A stretch of 64,000 bases of DNA from Delphinus delphis (GCF_949987515.2 NC_082692.2:90095488-90159487), one strand, 5' to 3'. Shown: positions 33,481-46,165, counted from the stretch's first letter. The notes: a model not told the origin generated them from the letters alone. A program made the numbers and translations.

Positions 33481-36400
33481 AGTCAAATATTAAGTTTTGG
33501 TATTGGTGTTCCATATCTCTAAGTTAGATACTTGATCTCTTTTGTTCATTGCTTAACCTTCAGATCCTAGAACAACACCTGGCACTTTAGGAGCTTGGTA
33601 AATAAGTGTTAAGAGTATGAATAGAAAATCAGTATTTTTTTTTTTACATCCCATAGTACATCATCAAAATATTTCAAGATAATTCTTTCTTATAAACAAA
33701 AGCTTGAAGGTATAAGATTCTTTCTTATTTGTGTCACATGGTCACCAAATTATGGCATCTTCAGAAATTCAGTGAAAAGTATGTTTCCCCCAACCTCTTT
33801 CATTGGTCTGCTGATAAAAAGCCTCCAGGATCTGTTGCTTATTAATATGAATTCTCAGTAAATCTGTTAAGTAAGGCAGCCTGTAGATTAGACTTGAGCT
33901 CCATGAAAAATGCAAAAGTCAACCACCAATAATTAGCAGACTCACATAAGCTTTGTAGCATCTGCTTTAAGTCTCATCTAATTGTATCTAATCCCATATC
34001 AGTAGGCCTCCCAAGCCTTTGCCTAATGAAAGATTTTATCATAAGTCCATCAAAATGGACTGTGAGAGAGTTATTTTTTTCTTCCTCATCCCTTCAAGGC
34101 ATTTTAATCCTTTCCCTTTTTAAGAAATGACATTTTGCTTTGTCTTTCTTTGATATTTGTCAAAATGATGACCATTAACTAAACTAGACAATAGCAGGAG
34201 CTAAGAACAAAACTAAGTGCTCAGTAAACATACCAAGTGATATATTGATTTATTGCAGTCTTAACTATGCTGCACCTAACTACTGCTTTTCTCTTCCAGG
34301 TTTTCCAGAAATTATAAAACCTTTAAAATGACAGTGTGTATGGAAGAAATGATTTCATTTAAGCATGACTTACTGGGAAAATCCAGTAATGTTATTATGC
34401 TCCTATTTTAATATTTTTAAAATGTTAATAACTGTAATTATATTTTATATTTTTAATAAATACAGAGTGAATTCTAGCATAGGGTAAATGGACATACTGT
34501 GGTCTGAAATAGGGGAAATTTAATTTAGTAAGATCGAATAATTTAGGAAACTGGTTATAATCCAATTTCTAGATAGCAATCTTTAATCTTATAATTGTTT
34601 TTCTTTTAGTTATTGTTTAAAGATTTGTCGCTATTGTGGGATACTGAGCCCGTAACAGTAACAACTCAAGTGTTATAGGGAATTCTTCAGTATTCCATAG
34701 TGAACTTTGAAGGTATGGAAACAAAACAAAAAAATAATAAGCACAAATTACCATATTACTTACTTTGTTATGCCAATAAACTAGGGTATCAAGAACTAAG
34801 CTTTCAAAGGTACTATAATAATATGTCTAAATATCCAAAATTTTAAAATTTTATTATATAACAGATGGATTCCATTATTTTTTAAAATTGCAGATAAATT
34901 TGTTTTGTTTCTCCCAGTGGAGAGTTTTGAGTATTTAATTTAAGGCCTCATTGCCCCATCATTAAATTCAAAGAAGCATATCTAATGTGAACACTTAAAT
35001 GTAATGTCACTCATTAGTCTTTAATGAAGAGAAACTTATTCTTTCTCTAAAGAACAGGTGTAAAAATAGTATCTGTCACCTACAAAATTATATATTCCCA
35101 AGATTATTAATGTGCATTTAATGACTTTGAAATATTTCTTTGCAATAGTTATTATGCACGTTTCTTTCTTTTTGGCTTCACTTGTAAAAGAGGTTAATTG
35201 AAGTCAGAAAGACTGGAATTCTCATGCACCCCAGGACACCAAGCAGAAGCAGAAGCTGAATTTTCCCAAATACCTGTACTAGATGTGTCATCAAGCTGTT
35301 TGGCTTTATATACCACGCATTCTCTCATTGGTCCTGTACCTTGATAGCAGTTTTCGTAATGCCTTAGTCATAAAATCTGTCATTAGACAGTTAAAATTCA
35401 CCTGGAGCTCTTTTTCCTAGGATCTAGTCAACAAGAAAATTGATTTTAATGTCTGTGCCATTACCTGACTCTGCAAGATGGAAAGCAGAATAAAGTAAGG
35501 TGGATTGCAGTTAAGATTCACTAGTGTCAAATCACTATCCTTATCACCATTATCATTATCATCACCATCATCACAGTCACCACAAACTCGGCCATTCCTG
35601 AAAAGTGTGTTTAGATTTATTATATACCAAATTCCTACATTCTCCATATTTGACCACTGGGCCATGTTAGCACTCTGAATCTCTTTACTTTTCTTTTAAA
35701 AGAAAAAGTGCTAATTGGTTCTGATGATACTCAGCAAAACATCTAGACAAATTGTTTTTAAAAAGGCAATCGATTATCCATGCCTATTCAAATATCCTTA
35801 TGTCTGGCTATGGTAAACTATGCCTCTCTATCTGTTATTGAACTTTTTAGAATTTATCTAGTATATTTAGTGTCATGTAAGTACAGCATTGTTATGCTTT
35901 CAAGTATATTACCACCTTGTTAAAACACAATTCATCACAAGACAAAATTCAGTATTCAGTGCCTCCTTAAAATGTATCCAACATGTTTTAATTACGGAAG
36001 CAACCAAAAGATTTCATTGTAGACACATTTGCATACATACTGTTTCCATGGCATAAGTCCAAGAATGACAAAATAGCATTATTCTATTTATTTATGCATT
36101 CAACAAATAGTTATTTAGTCTCTTGTGGTAGACGTAGTGCTATGTTCTTAGAGGTACAGTAGTATAGACTCTTTCTTGCATTTGTGTATATAAATACATA
36201 GACTTCACAAGTAGAATTATGTGTTTTTTCCTGTAGTGGGAAAGTGTTCTTTATGTGCTTCATACTTCATACATTTTTCTCACAATGAGAATCTGAACTA
36301 ATACAATAACATAAGCAAGTGTGTTACTTCTGGAATACTACTAACATTCAACAAAGGGTTAGATCCTGAGTCTTACATGACTTTCATAATCCACCTACTC

Positions 36401-36775
36401 CACCCCACTGCACAGGACTATACATAAGGGGGTGCCCCAAAACATTATCCTTTGTTTGGTTGAAAGAAGTAAGACAAAGTCCCTTTGTTTTTAAAGTAAT
36501 TTGGGTGTTTATTTTTTAAAGCCATTTTGATACATGGAATTTTCATTAAAAATGTAAAACATGTTTATAACTACTTTAATTTAATTTATTAGATATTTTT
36601 GAAATGTATACTCTGTGGAAGGCTGATCATCCTGAAGCCTTCCCAACATCCCCAGACACAACCCGTACACATCAGGTGGCCTGATATCTGCAAAATATAC
36701 ACTCATCTTTCAAGACTCTGCTAAAAATCTACTTTCCCTACTCAACTTCTGATACTTTCCTCCTGCACGATGGAC
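33481..36775. other. Mostly unique AT-rich DNA
   Basis: No gene is supported. A CAT/CAC trinucleotide-like patch lies at about 35537-35583. The last 150 bp (about 36625-36775: GAAGCCTTCCCAACATCC, CTTTCAAGACTCTGC) has an L2-like look and may continue after 37200, split by the inserted L1. Confidence 0.45.
35537..35583. repeat. (ATC/ACC)n degenerate repeat
   Basis: CACCATTATCATTATCATC and CACCATCATCACAGTCACCAC form a short imperfect trinucleotide repeat. The D/N-rich antisense frame across it is an artefact. Confidence 0.8.
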
Positions 36776-36787
36776 TGCCCACTATTT

Positions 36788-37188
36788 TTTTATATTTATT
36801 TCTTTATTGAGGTATAGTTGATTTACAACATTATATGTTTCAGGTGTACAACATAGTGGCTCACAAGTTTTAATGATTATACTCCATTTATAGTTATTAT
36901 AAAATATTGGCTATATTCCCTGTGTTGTACAATATATCCTTGTAGCTTATTTACTTTATACATAGTAGTTTATACCTCTTAATCCCTTACCCGCATCTTG
37001 CCCCTCGCCACTGAAAACCACTAGTTTGTTCTCTGTATCTGTGAGTCTGTTTATTTTTTATTATATTTACTAGTTTGTTTTATTTTTTAGATTCCACATA
37101 AAAGTGATAACACACAGTATCTGTCTTTCTCTGTCTGACTTATTTCACTAAGCATAAACCCTCCAAGTCCATCCATGTTGTTGCAAAT
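36788..37188 (-). mobile_element. 5'-truncated L1 3' end with a 12-bp target duplication
   Basis: The perfect duplication TGCCCACTATTT lies at 36776-36787 and 37189-37200. The antisense 3' end TTTATTGAGGTATAGTTGATTTACAAC begins just inside the left duplicate, and ORF2 C-terminal text (TCCATCCATGTTGTTGCA) ends at the right duplicate. Confidence 0.95.
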
Positions 37189-37621
37189 TGCCCACTATTT
37201 CGTATCCCCACTGTATCTTCTTTTCATTTTATATGAAAACAGTGATATCATTTAATTACATTTATTTGTTTATAAGTATAACCTATATAAAAGCCATGTA
37301 GCCTCATTGTGCTGCCTCAAATATAGTTGCATTCAAAACATAATCTTACACATAAAAGATAATTAAAAATAAGTCAATTTTATACTCCATCTCCTGGGGA
37401 TAATGTCAAAAGGAAAGTTATATGTCTAAAATATAGGATTTTTTTTTTTATCACTTGCTCTACTCTTTTGCAGTATTGTGTCTTATATACAGGATTGACA
37501 ATGTCAAAGATTGTTTTTGTCAAAAGTCAAATAAGTGATGAGATATTCTAGGTTGCTAGAGGTGATGAGAATGTAGTTGAAATGACTGATCATAGGGTTG
37601 CAAAATTTTAAGGTGGTTGAT
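37189..37621. other. Spacer between two opposed L1 tails
   Basis: Unassigned AT-rich sequence with possible L2-like text near 37200-37290. No gene supported. Confidence 0.4.
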
Positions 37622-37642
37622 AAAAAAAATACAATGAGTTTG

Positions 37643-38095
37643 CAGCCATAAAAAAGAATGAAATAATGCCATCTGCAGCAACATGGTTGGAACTAGAGAT
37701 TATCATACAAGTGAAGTAAGTCATAAAGAGAAAGACAAATACCATAAGATATCACTAATATGTGGAATCTAAAATATGACACAATTGAACTTATCTACGA
37801 AACAGAAACCAACTCACAGACATAGAGAACAGATTTGTGGTTGCCAGGGGGAGGTGGGGAGGGATGGAATGGGCGTTTGGGGTTAGCAGATGCAAACTAT
37901 TGTATATAGAATAGATAAACAAAAAGGTCCTACTGTATAGCACAGGGAACTATATTCAATATCCTGTGATAAACCATACTGGAAAATAATATTTTAAAAG
38001 AATGTATATATATATGTACAACTGAATCACTTTGCTGTACAGCAGAAATTAACACAACATTGTAAATCAACTGTACTTCAATTTTTTAAAAAATC
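37643..38095 (+). mobile_element. 5'-truncated L1 3' end with a 21-bp target duplication
   Basis: The duplication at 37622-37642 and 38096-38116 (core ACAATGAGTTTG/GCAATGAGTTTG) is 21 bp with one mismatch. The body begins CAGCCATAAAAAAGAATGAAAT, the ORF2 C-terminus, passes the G-rich 3' UTR tract (GGGGGAGGTGGGGAGGG) and ends AATCAACTGTACTTCAAT with an A-rich tail. Confidence 0.95.
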
Positions 38096-38179
38096 AAAAA
38101 AAATGCAATGAGTTTGTATGGTTTGGAAACCAGAATCTGTACTCTCACTTATTAGTAAATATTCTTTGTTTGCAAATGA

Positions 38180-38640
38180 TATAAATTTAATTCAAACTGC
38201 TTTGGCCATATCACTGTTAAGTGTAGGGACATTCTTCTGGCAGAGCTGAATCCAGATGCTCCAACAAAGTTAAAGAGAATTATGTGCTGACTTTATTCTC
38301 AGCAAGGCTTTTTTCCTATTGTAGCTCCTACAATTTGAGTTCTACGTTCAACCAGCTTAACACTTCCGTAGAGTGTTAAACCTCTTTGCCAAAAGTTCCA
38401 GCAAGAGTTAAAGGAATAAATCTTATTCCCAAACTTGAGACATCAAATTAGGACTATGTCTAGCTAAAATTGGGTTTTATGAATATCCTAGGAGGTAGGG
38501 ATTTGATCACCCCATGTGAACTGCAGGACTGAGAGTAAGGTGGAAACCAAGGAGCTGTCCCTAAAAATAGGAGATATGGAGGCTGATCAGGCAAAATAAC
38601 AAATGAGCCCTACACCTCACATAAAATAAAGCATACTGGA
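38180..38640. mobile_element. Old interspersed repeat, family not named
   Basis: AATCCAGATGCTCCAACAAAG, TCAGCAAGGCTTTTTTCC, CCAGCTTAACAC, TTCCAGCAAGAGTTAAAGGA and TGTGAACTGCAGGACTGAGAG occur in the order of a widespread decayed mammalian repeat. Recognition is by landmarks only. Confidence 0.35.
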
Positions 38641-39408
38641 GATGGATGTTCTTGTTTTACAAAGGTTTTCATGCTAAAGTACAAAATGGAGCCGGTAAGA
38701 TAAAAGGACACATCATCAATCATTTACAGAAACTTTTCACATTTCAAATTTTCAGAAATCCACTTTCCCTTTAGTTACATTTTCATATCAACAGTGTGAA
38801 TTTTATCTTTAGAAATCTTAGTTGCCCTGCTCTACTGACTAAAAAAGAGCAAATTTCTCTATTGACTAAAAAAGAGCAAATAAGTTGCATGAAATAGGCT
38901 TTCTGTCCATCTTTCTATACTATATATCTCTGTATGCATGCATATAGATCATAAATATGATGCACTTGAAATCTTCTCAGTGTGCCCATTAAGGACAGTG
39001 AATATACATGGCACTGCTTCAGAGAGCTCAGTGAGTTTACTGAACTTTTCACCTGGCCTAATTCATTTTCCATCACTTTACTTCCTCAGTGTTCTTCCAA
39101 AAGTGGATGTATGTGCAGGTAGGGTGTTTGCATGTGTCACCATTTCACTCTGACACCTCTTTGGTGTGGAAATTGCTTTAGGTCTATAGGCATTTCCTCC
39201 TCCCCTGCTCTCCTCTCATTTATCTTCAAACTCTCCCTCTGCTGGGGCTCTGCTCTACATTCTCAAAGGTATTCTTAAGTCTTTGCCAGAATTTGTAAAT
39301 GGACTCCAGTTCAGCCCTTCTTCTTCATAAACTCACCATTTTCTTTCTTATTCTCCCGACCATCAAAATTCTTTAGAGACACTTTGCTCTCAGGGTCTGT
39401 GTTACTCC
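38641..39408. other. No recognisable feature
   Basis: Unassigned sequence. A short near-duplicate, TTGACTAAAAAAGAGCAAA-like, occurs twice near 38836 and 38863, a small local duplication. Confidence 0.45.
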
Positions 39409-39426
39409 TACCCCATTCATTTTTTT

Positions 39427-39776
39427 AATTAATTAATTAATTAGTTTGTTTATTTTTGGCTGCATTGGGTCTTCGTTGCTGCATGCGGGCTTTCTTTAGT
39501 TGAGGCGAGCGGGGGCTACTCTTCCTTGCGGTGCTCGGCCTTCTCATTGCGGCGGCTTCTCGTTGCGGAGCACGGGCTCTAGGCACGCAGGCTTCAGTAG
39601 TTGTGGCATGCAGGCTCCATAGTTGTGGCTCACAGGTTCTAGAGTGCAGCCTCAGTAGTTGTGGTGCATGGCCTTAGTTGCTCCACGGCATGTGTGATCT
39701 TCCCGGACCAGGGCTCGAACCTGTGTCCCCACATTGGCAGGCAGATTCTTGACTACTGAGCCACCAGGGAAGTCCA
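39427..39776 (-). mobile_element. CHR-type SINE, long form
   Basis: An (AATT)n-type tail at about 39425-39445 leads into GGCTGCATTGGGTCTTCGTTGC, the long body, and a right end of CCACCAGGGAAGTCC. The target duplication lies at 39409-39426 and 39777-39794. The copies differ at two CpG positions (TACCCCATTCATTT versus TACCCCGTTCGTTT). Confidence 0.93.
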
Positions 39777-39794
39777 TACCCCGTTCGTTTTTAA

Positions 39795-40285
39795 AATATA
39801 TCTTACAGTCTGACTGTAAGTTTGCCAAAACTTTACTGTGATGCTCTGGTGTTTTCAGCTGTAGAGGACATGGGACACAGGTTACTGAGTTGGCACAAGT
39901 TTTATGATGTTTTCCTCAGAACACTAGAAGTGCACACCTTTCAATCCATCAGCAAAATACTGAGCACACTGCACTGTGTAGGTGAACACAATATGAAGAT
40001 TCTTCCACCCTTCAATGGAATTGGAATGTTGTGGGAAGTTGAGCAATACACATATAAGAAAGAAACTTAGTAACAACACTAGACAGTAGACTCAGTGCTG
40101 AGAAGTGATAGGAAGACTAAGCACTCTTGGACTTCACAAAGGAAAGAGCCAGTTTTGAATATGTAGTGACCAGAAACAAGAGTCCAAAGTGCAGTTTGAT
40201 GGACAGGTCAGATAGTGATTAAGCAGAAGGAAGAGAACATCATAGGTTCATGAAACAGAGTGAACAAAGGAAAGAGATGGAAATA
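39795..40285. other. No recognisable feature
   Basis: An 82-codon plus frame from 39822 to 40070 shows no domain. Otherwise unassigned. Confidence 0.4.
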
Positions 40286-40287
40286 GC

Positions 40288-40385
40288 AATTCTAACAGCT
40301 CATTTTTATTGAGTATTGACTCTGTGCCAGGTAAAATACTAAATGTTTTGCTTGTAAACTCATTCAGGGAGAAGTTAGAGATGTA
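40288..40385 (-). mobile_element. MIR fragment
   Basis: Antisense MIR start CATTTTTATTGAGTATTGACTCTGTGCCAGG is followed by diverged TAAACTCATTC. Confidence 0.6.
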
Positions 40386-40979
40386 CTTGGAAAAACTTTA
40401 AGCAGTCAATAAGGTGACCAGGGTTATTCCTTGTTCTGACACTATGTGATCTTACTGTGCTAAGATCTTTTCCCCTGGGGGGCCTCAGTTTTTTCACTTG
40501 GCAAATGAATAGTACACACTGGGCACTCTTGAAGTTTCTTCCTGGTCCAAATTCTATGTAAAGAGGTCAACATAGGAAAAATGATTATGGAACTGGAAAC
40601 TGCAAAATGATTGTTAGTCTTGGGGATTTTAGCTCAGAGACGCTAGGATCATTTAGTTAATACTATGTTCAAGGCATTTTGCCAAGTCACCTCATTTTCT
40701 ATTCATTTGAATTTTGTAAAAACTAAGGTCCTGATCAACACTTATTTATGATTTTACATAAGGGTAACTCCTTCATATGCCTATAGGAAATAGGTAGGTA
40801 ATGTAAATAAATTAATAACATCACATGGTAACTATGGTAATCTGGAGAGCAAAGTCTCTAAGCAGGGAAGTCAGTAGCCTGCAACTGTTAGTACTGTGGG
40901 AATGGTATTATGTCCTCTGCTTCACAGTAATTAGGAGAGGATTCAGAAGGATGAAAACCATAATCATGATTAACCTGTT

Positions 40980-41195
40980 CCTATTTTCTATGTTTTCTTC
41001 CAGGCACTTATCATACACCATCATATGACTCTTAATGCTGGACATATATCTCTTGTTTCCTATTTCAGGTAAGAAAAACTTGAAGCGTAAAGAAGCTAAG
41101 TAACACCCAATTTTTACCAACAGTAAGAAAGGGAGAAGGTGATGACAAGTTTCAAACTCAAGATAATCTAGTTGTAAAGCTTTTCTGACTGTCTC
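40980..41195 (-). mobile_element. MIR fragment
   Basis: TCCTATTTCAGGTAAGAAAAACTTGAAGCG and AAGCTAAGTAACACCCAA correspond to the antisense MIR core (ACAGATGAGGAAACTGAGGC, AGGTTAAGTAACTTGCCC). The CAG/GTAAGA in it resembles a splice donor by descent from MIR. Confidence 0.6.
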
Positions 41196-41199
41196 TTGA

Positions 41200-42565
41200 A
41201 GTTTTTTGCCCTTTATTTGATCCCCAATGATTTCTTCTTTCCTGAGTTCCTCTAGATTAATATCTAACAGCCGTTTGTCTATCATGTGGAACTCATATAA
41301 TTAAGACTTTACCCCTCTACAGCATTCATTTTCAAACATGGACCATGTTAACATGTTCTGCAGTTTGAAGAAAGTTTCTTCACTGTCATTTCTTATGCAT
41401 GCTCTAAAATAAAGATCTGCTTAATGGACAATGTTATCCCATGGCCCATAAATATTAATATGGATGCCGTTAGTTAGAGTGGAATGTGCTCAGTTGTGAA
41501 TGTTTTCAAAGAATATAATTGCTGATTTATTTTTACATTAGAGGATGTATTCTTAGCATTTGGAATCATTTGTGCTTAATTGGTATCAGCTATTCTCACA
41601 TCAATAAATGAGTAAACAAAACTCACATTACTAGCCGCCAGTGACACAGGAGAAGTTGAGTTCTGGTGCCTTCCTAGACCTTGTCACTGATTACTACACT
41701 CACAGCCATCCAACTGGTGAGAAGAACCCTGTCAGCTGACACAACATGCCTCTGATGTAGAGGCAGCATAGAAAGAATGCATGAAGTTTGCTTGTTCCAG
41801 AAAACATTTCATTATATATAATTAAGATATACAAAAAGGGGGTACTCAAATTCTATAGCTTATTGCCAGCCAAATGATTTAACCATTCACAAATCTCAGT
41901 GGATAAATTCATCAATTTAGTTTAACCAGGATCATATTGGAATAGCAGCTTCAAATTGATATGCTCCTCTCACTGAAGCCTTCTAAGGTGAAAGTAAAAT
42001 AAAAACAAGTAAGACGTAATAACTATACCCTCTTTATAAAATATTGCATGGAAGGAGTATCTAGTTAATTATTTGATAAAAAGTAAATTTAATCATCATT
42101 TTGTGAAATTTGATGGTTAATAAAAAACATACAGAGAAAAATTTAAAGCATTGAAAAGTATACATTTTAGCTCAAAATAATAGTGTGGCTATAGCACAAG
42201 GAAATTAGTCTACATCTTTCGGGCTACCTCTCAGTAGCAGACATTATCAAAGATACTATCCAAATATCATTCATTTATTCATTCAGTAATAACATCAAGA
42301 AGACTTGATTGCCAGGCATGAGTTAATTATTTTGAGAGTATTAAAATACTGTGAGATATAGCCCTTAACTTTTCATCTTCAGGGAATTAACAAGTTCCTC
42401 TGTGGAGCCCCTCTCTGATTCTTCATTCATTTCAGTATTATGCCTCTTGCTATAAATGCATAGGGCACAAACTTGTGGATAGTCCAACAACAACTATTGC
42501 TAGTCAGTGTATTAACTGACACTGATCACAAGGAACTCTAAGGCAACAGAATAAATGAGTATCTT
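41200..42565. other. No recognisable feature
   Basis: AT-rich, no supported gene or repeat. Confidence 0.45.
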
Positions 42566-42569
42566 GGCT

Positions 42570-42840
42570 TTTCTTATTTAAAATATCCAGGGCTTATGGA
42601 ACACGTACTATGAGTCAAAGGCTGTACTATGCACCACTCTCCCATTTACTTCTTACGTTAGCCCAGGAACTGCTCTTTTATTAGCATCATTACTCCTGTT
42701 TCACAGGTGTGGCAGCTTGGCCTCAGAGGGCTTCTACAGCTTGCTCATACTGCAGCTAGCAGGTAGTAGGGACAAGTTTTGAATCTGAGTAATTGTCCCT
42801 AGAGCTTAAGCTCTTAATACTATTCCATTCAAGTGCTGGG
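42570..42840 (-). mobile_element. MIR SINE
   Basis: Ordered antisense MIR blocks: ACGTACTATGAGTCAAAGGCTGT, CCCATTTACTTCTTACGTTAGC, ATTACTCCTGTTTCACAGGTGTGG, CAGCTAGCAGGTAGTAGGG, TTTTGAATCTGAG and AGAGCTTAAGCTCTTAA. Confidence 0.8.
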
Positions 42841-43129
42841 TATTAGTATAAGTAAACAGATTCATTTCAGTCAGACTGCTAAAGTAAATTAATGGTCGAT
42901 TGCTCTGCCCAAAGCACAGAAATAAACTCAATAAAGTCCATGTATCTTTTCATTTTCTTTTAAGATTTCACCAGGAGGAAATAGCATCCAAGGCTAACCT
43001 CAGGTGATATGCAAAACCGTATTCTTCATTAAATTTTTTTTTCTACTTTAGTATGAAGTCCTCAGACTATTAGTGGGTAGTTTTTGCATAATATTTAGTG
43101 TTCACCAATTATTCCATATGCTTCTCTAC

Positions 43130-43412
43130 ATTTCCCAGCCTTCCTAGGAATTATTCTGGAGCCCCATATCTAGTTTGGCCCATGGATGCTGACAGGAAAT
43201 GACATGTTTTATCTCTGGGCTGAGCTACTTCATCCATTCGTCTCTTTCTCTGCAGTGTTTTTAGAAGCTGTGTGTTTCAGATGGCATAACTACAAGGTGC
43301 AGGATGGCTGCCCAATATGCAATGGGATAAGAGTTTATGTGAAACTCATTGAATTAAGTGACTGAGATTTGGAGGTCAACAGAACCTAAGCTAATGTGAC
43401 TAATACTAAAGT
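43130..43412 (+). mobile_element. Decayed solo LTR of an old endogenous retrovirus-like element
   Basis: GCCCATGGATGCTGACAGGAAATGACATG, CTCTTTCTCTGCAGTG, CAAGGTGCAGGATGGCTG and the end AAGTGACTGAGATTTGGAGG...CTAATGTGACTAATAC follow the order of old mammalian LTRs. No internal viral genes are adjacent. Subfamily unassigned. Confidence 0.45.
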
Positions 43413-45095
43413 TTAATTGTCCATAGGTTAAAAATGGAGTTATCTATTCATCCATGCATGTCTTTTCTGTCACTTCAGAGACACCCTAACTTGAAAGACA
43501 AAATCTGTTTTATGTGTTAGCCGTTAGCAGGATGTACAGAACCAGCCATTATTCATGCCAACTTACAGTATCAGTAATGCTCTGAGTTTTCAGTACATAG
43601 AAATTGGAAATGATGATGCATATCTGATTGGGGTATGGGCTCATTGTTACCCCTAGCCTTCCACATGTGAGTGAGCTGAAGTCTTTCTGCTCACCCATAA
43701 TGAAAGTGGTGTGTAAAATTTCCATGGTGGTCACCATTGTCCTTGTGTGTTGAGGCAAGTCATAAAAAGCTGCACTGCCTTTTGGCAGAAGTCCAGGAAG
43801 ACCAGGGACATTTGCTCAGATTCTTGGCAAGGAAGACTTTATGTCAAAATTCTGTCATTAAAAAATGTCAAATGAAAGTTAAGGCAAGATAACGTTACCA
43901 TCATTTCCCCTCATTCCTAGGGAAATATGTGGACTTTTAAATATATTGTATTCTAGATGTTATCACTTTCAGCAATCTGGATTGAAGCTACTATTTAAAT
44001 AAAAGTCTATATTATCTGATTTATCAAAATGTACTGCATCAGCATCAAATATTTGGACATTTAAAGAGGAAAGTTTAGAATATATCTCCTAGGTTTGATG
44101 TTATAACCTGGGAGTTTATTAGTAGAATTTTGGAAAACCCCTCCCATATTTTTAAAGATCCAAAATTATGTCTCACAGTTCCAAAAATAAAATAAAAAAA
44201 AAAAACCTAAAGATCTCAACTGAGATGATTTTGAACATTTCAGATTTTCTTGCTACAAACAAATTCTCCCTCATACAAATAGTACATAAATGTAAAGGAA
44301 ATATTAAATGCCTATAGTATCAGACAATCTGAGATCCTCTATTCTGAGAATTTATCATTATACTTTTCAAATTATTTCCAAATCCTACCTGCTTTCATAT
44401 CCTCAGAAGCTGGCTTTCTGTTTTGCTATGATGGCTCAAAAGAAAATAAACAGATGGACTGAAAAAAAAATCCAGAAATACAAATAGGGTAGAAGCTGCC
44501 CAGGGCTTTTGAACAGCATCAAAGTAAGGTGTTTTTTTTCCTTTCTGTTTTTGGTTGGGGGGTTCTATTTGACAAACAAATCTCCTGGAACAGAAACCTT
44601 GATATGGTTTCACTCTCAACCACCATCAACTGTGTTTTATTTTGTTTTGTTTTTCTTTAAATACGAACATAAATTTAGGGTGTTTTTTTGTTTTGTTTTG
44701 TTTTGTTTTTTAATTCTGATGAGGGAATGATCAATGATTGGTATTTAAGAAGTGTATTAAACTGGGGGTGGGAGGGAGGAGGAGATCTATGCAAGACTTT
44801 AGGATATATGGATTCCTTTACTTCAGCAGTGAAGAACTTTAGGGGCTCTAATCTCATTAATTAAATTGCTTTCAAATAAAGGCCAGGTCCACTGACACCT
44901 GACAAAGATAAATTATGCCCAGGATAGACTTCAGTTTTCCTGCATATACTTACCCTTTATTTGTTGACATCCACATATAGGACTCTAAGTTAAACATATT
45001 TTATGTTTCCAATACCCCATTTTCTACCTCCTTTTTTGTTTGTAACGTCAAGTATAGGACGTTTTTATAACATCAAGTATAGGACTTTGAAGGGA
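43413..45095. other. No recognisable gene; T-rich patches
   Basis: Contains a degenerate (TTTTG)n at about 44680-44712 and several A or T runs. Otherwise unassigned. Confidence 0.45.
44680..44712. repeat. (TTTTG)n pentanucleotide repeat
   Basis: About five TTTTG units with flanking T-runs. Confidence 0.8.
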
Positions 45096-45295
45096 AAACT
45101 GAGGGACAGAGACATTAAATGCTCCAGCCCTGTAGGGGTTGCAGGGCACATCTACCCTGAACACATCCTGAACGAGGCACCCAGTCAGTGGCATAAATCA
45201 GAACTTAAATTCAACCTGAGTTCTGCTTCCCAAGCCCCAAACCTGGTGGTTCTGCCTCAGTCTGAACCAAGAAGTTTTGAGATTAGTCCTACCCC
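45095..45295 (-). mobile_element. MIR fragment
   Basis: GAAAACTGAGGGACAGAGACATTAAATG and CAGTGGCATAAATCAGAACTTAAATTC match the antisense MIR blocks for the Pol III-box region. It underlies the 101-codon frame at 45003-45308, which is therefore not a gene. Confidence 0.55.
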
Positions 45296-45639
45296 TGGTG
45301 GGATTTAGTTGGGTCACCCAGAGGAAGTCCCTTTCTGTAATTCATACAAAGGCACCATAGGGTCCTTGCAGTGCCCTAGTTGCTCTGAATGAAAGCAGCG
45401 AAAGCCGCTTTTGTGATTCCCTACACTTCCAAGATTAACAACCATGGCGCCATCCCAGCTAGTTCAGAGTCACAAGCATGGAGGCCTGAACAAGTGAACT
45501 TAAATTAGGTGGTTTTGAAATTCCACATCCAGTCTATCAAAAATACAGGAATGAAGACTGGCATGTTGGCAGCTAAGGCAAACTTTAGCATGACCCAGAA
45601 AGGCAATAAAAAGTAGAAGTTAAGGCAATAGGATTTGGT

Positions 45640-45850
45640 TTTGGTCAATCCACTCAAATCCTGGTTCTTTCCACCTGTTAACTGTATGTCTATAATTATT
45701 AACTACATATTCTTTATGACCCCATTTCTTTAAAGGTAAAATTACTAAAAGAGTACCTACTTCAGAAAGCTGTTCTGTGAAGATTTATTATGTCATATTA
45801 CATTTAGTTGACCCATTAAGAGAGGTTATTATGCCAGCATCATCAGCACC
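45640..45850 (+). mobile_element. MIR fragment
   Basis: AATCCTGGTTCTTTCCACCTG, CTGTATGTCTATAATTATT, CATTTCTTTAAAGGTAAAAT and GTACCTACTTCAGAAAGCTGTTCTGTGA are plus-strand MIR blocks, well diverged. Confidence 0.6.
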
Positions 45851-46059
45851 AGAGTCATCACTGCAGGCCTGTATCTTAAATCCCATAAATGCATGTTAAA
45901 AATGCATATTTTCTGGCCTCTTTCTCAATTAACTTAATCAGAATAAATGCACTTGGGATCTGGAAATGTGCATTTTTAACACACAAATCACATAATTCTG
46001 ATGGAACCTTGAAAATGAGAACTTCAAAGAGATAGATGAATGTCTGCCTTAGAGATACA

Positions 46060-46165
46060 CCATCTGAATTCACCCCTTATTTTAATAGATGAAGAAACAT
46101 ACACATGTTGGGTTAGCAACTTTCCAAAGGTCACACAATTAGTCTTCCTACTTACCAATCTAAGT
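46060..46165 (-). mobile_element. MIR fragment
   Basis: AGATGAAGAAACATACACATG and TTTCCAAAGGTCACACAATTAGT match the antisense MIR core. Confidence 0.6.

Noticed and set aside
34301..34390. Open frame after CTTTTCTCTTCCAG
   Set aside because: The candidate donor is weak, the peptide has no family features and similar chance combinations are expected in 64 kb of AT-rich DNA.
41004..41068. A 65-bp segment with an excellent acceptor (TTTTCTTCCAG) and donor (TTTCAG/GTAAGA)
   Set aside because: The donor falls in an antisense MIR, whose core naturally resembles ACAG/GTGAGGAAA, and there is no supporting coding frame. It is a possible MIR exonisation, not evidence of a gene.
40908..41285. 125-codon minus-strand open frame
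   Set aside because: It overlaps MIR-derived sequence and has no recognisable motif.
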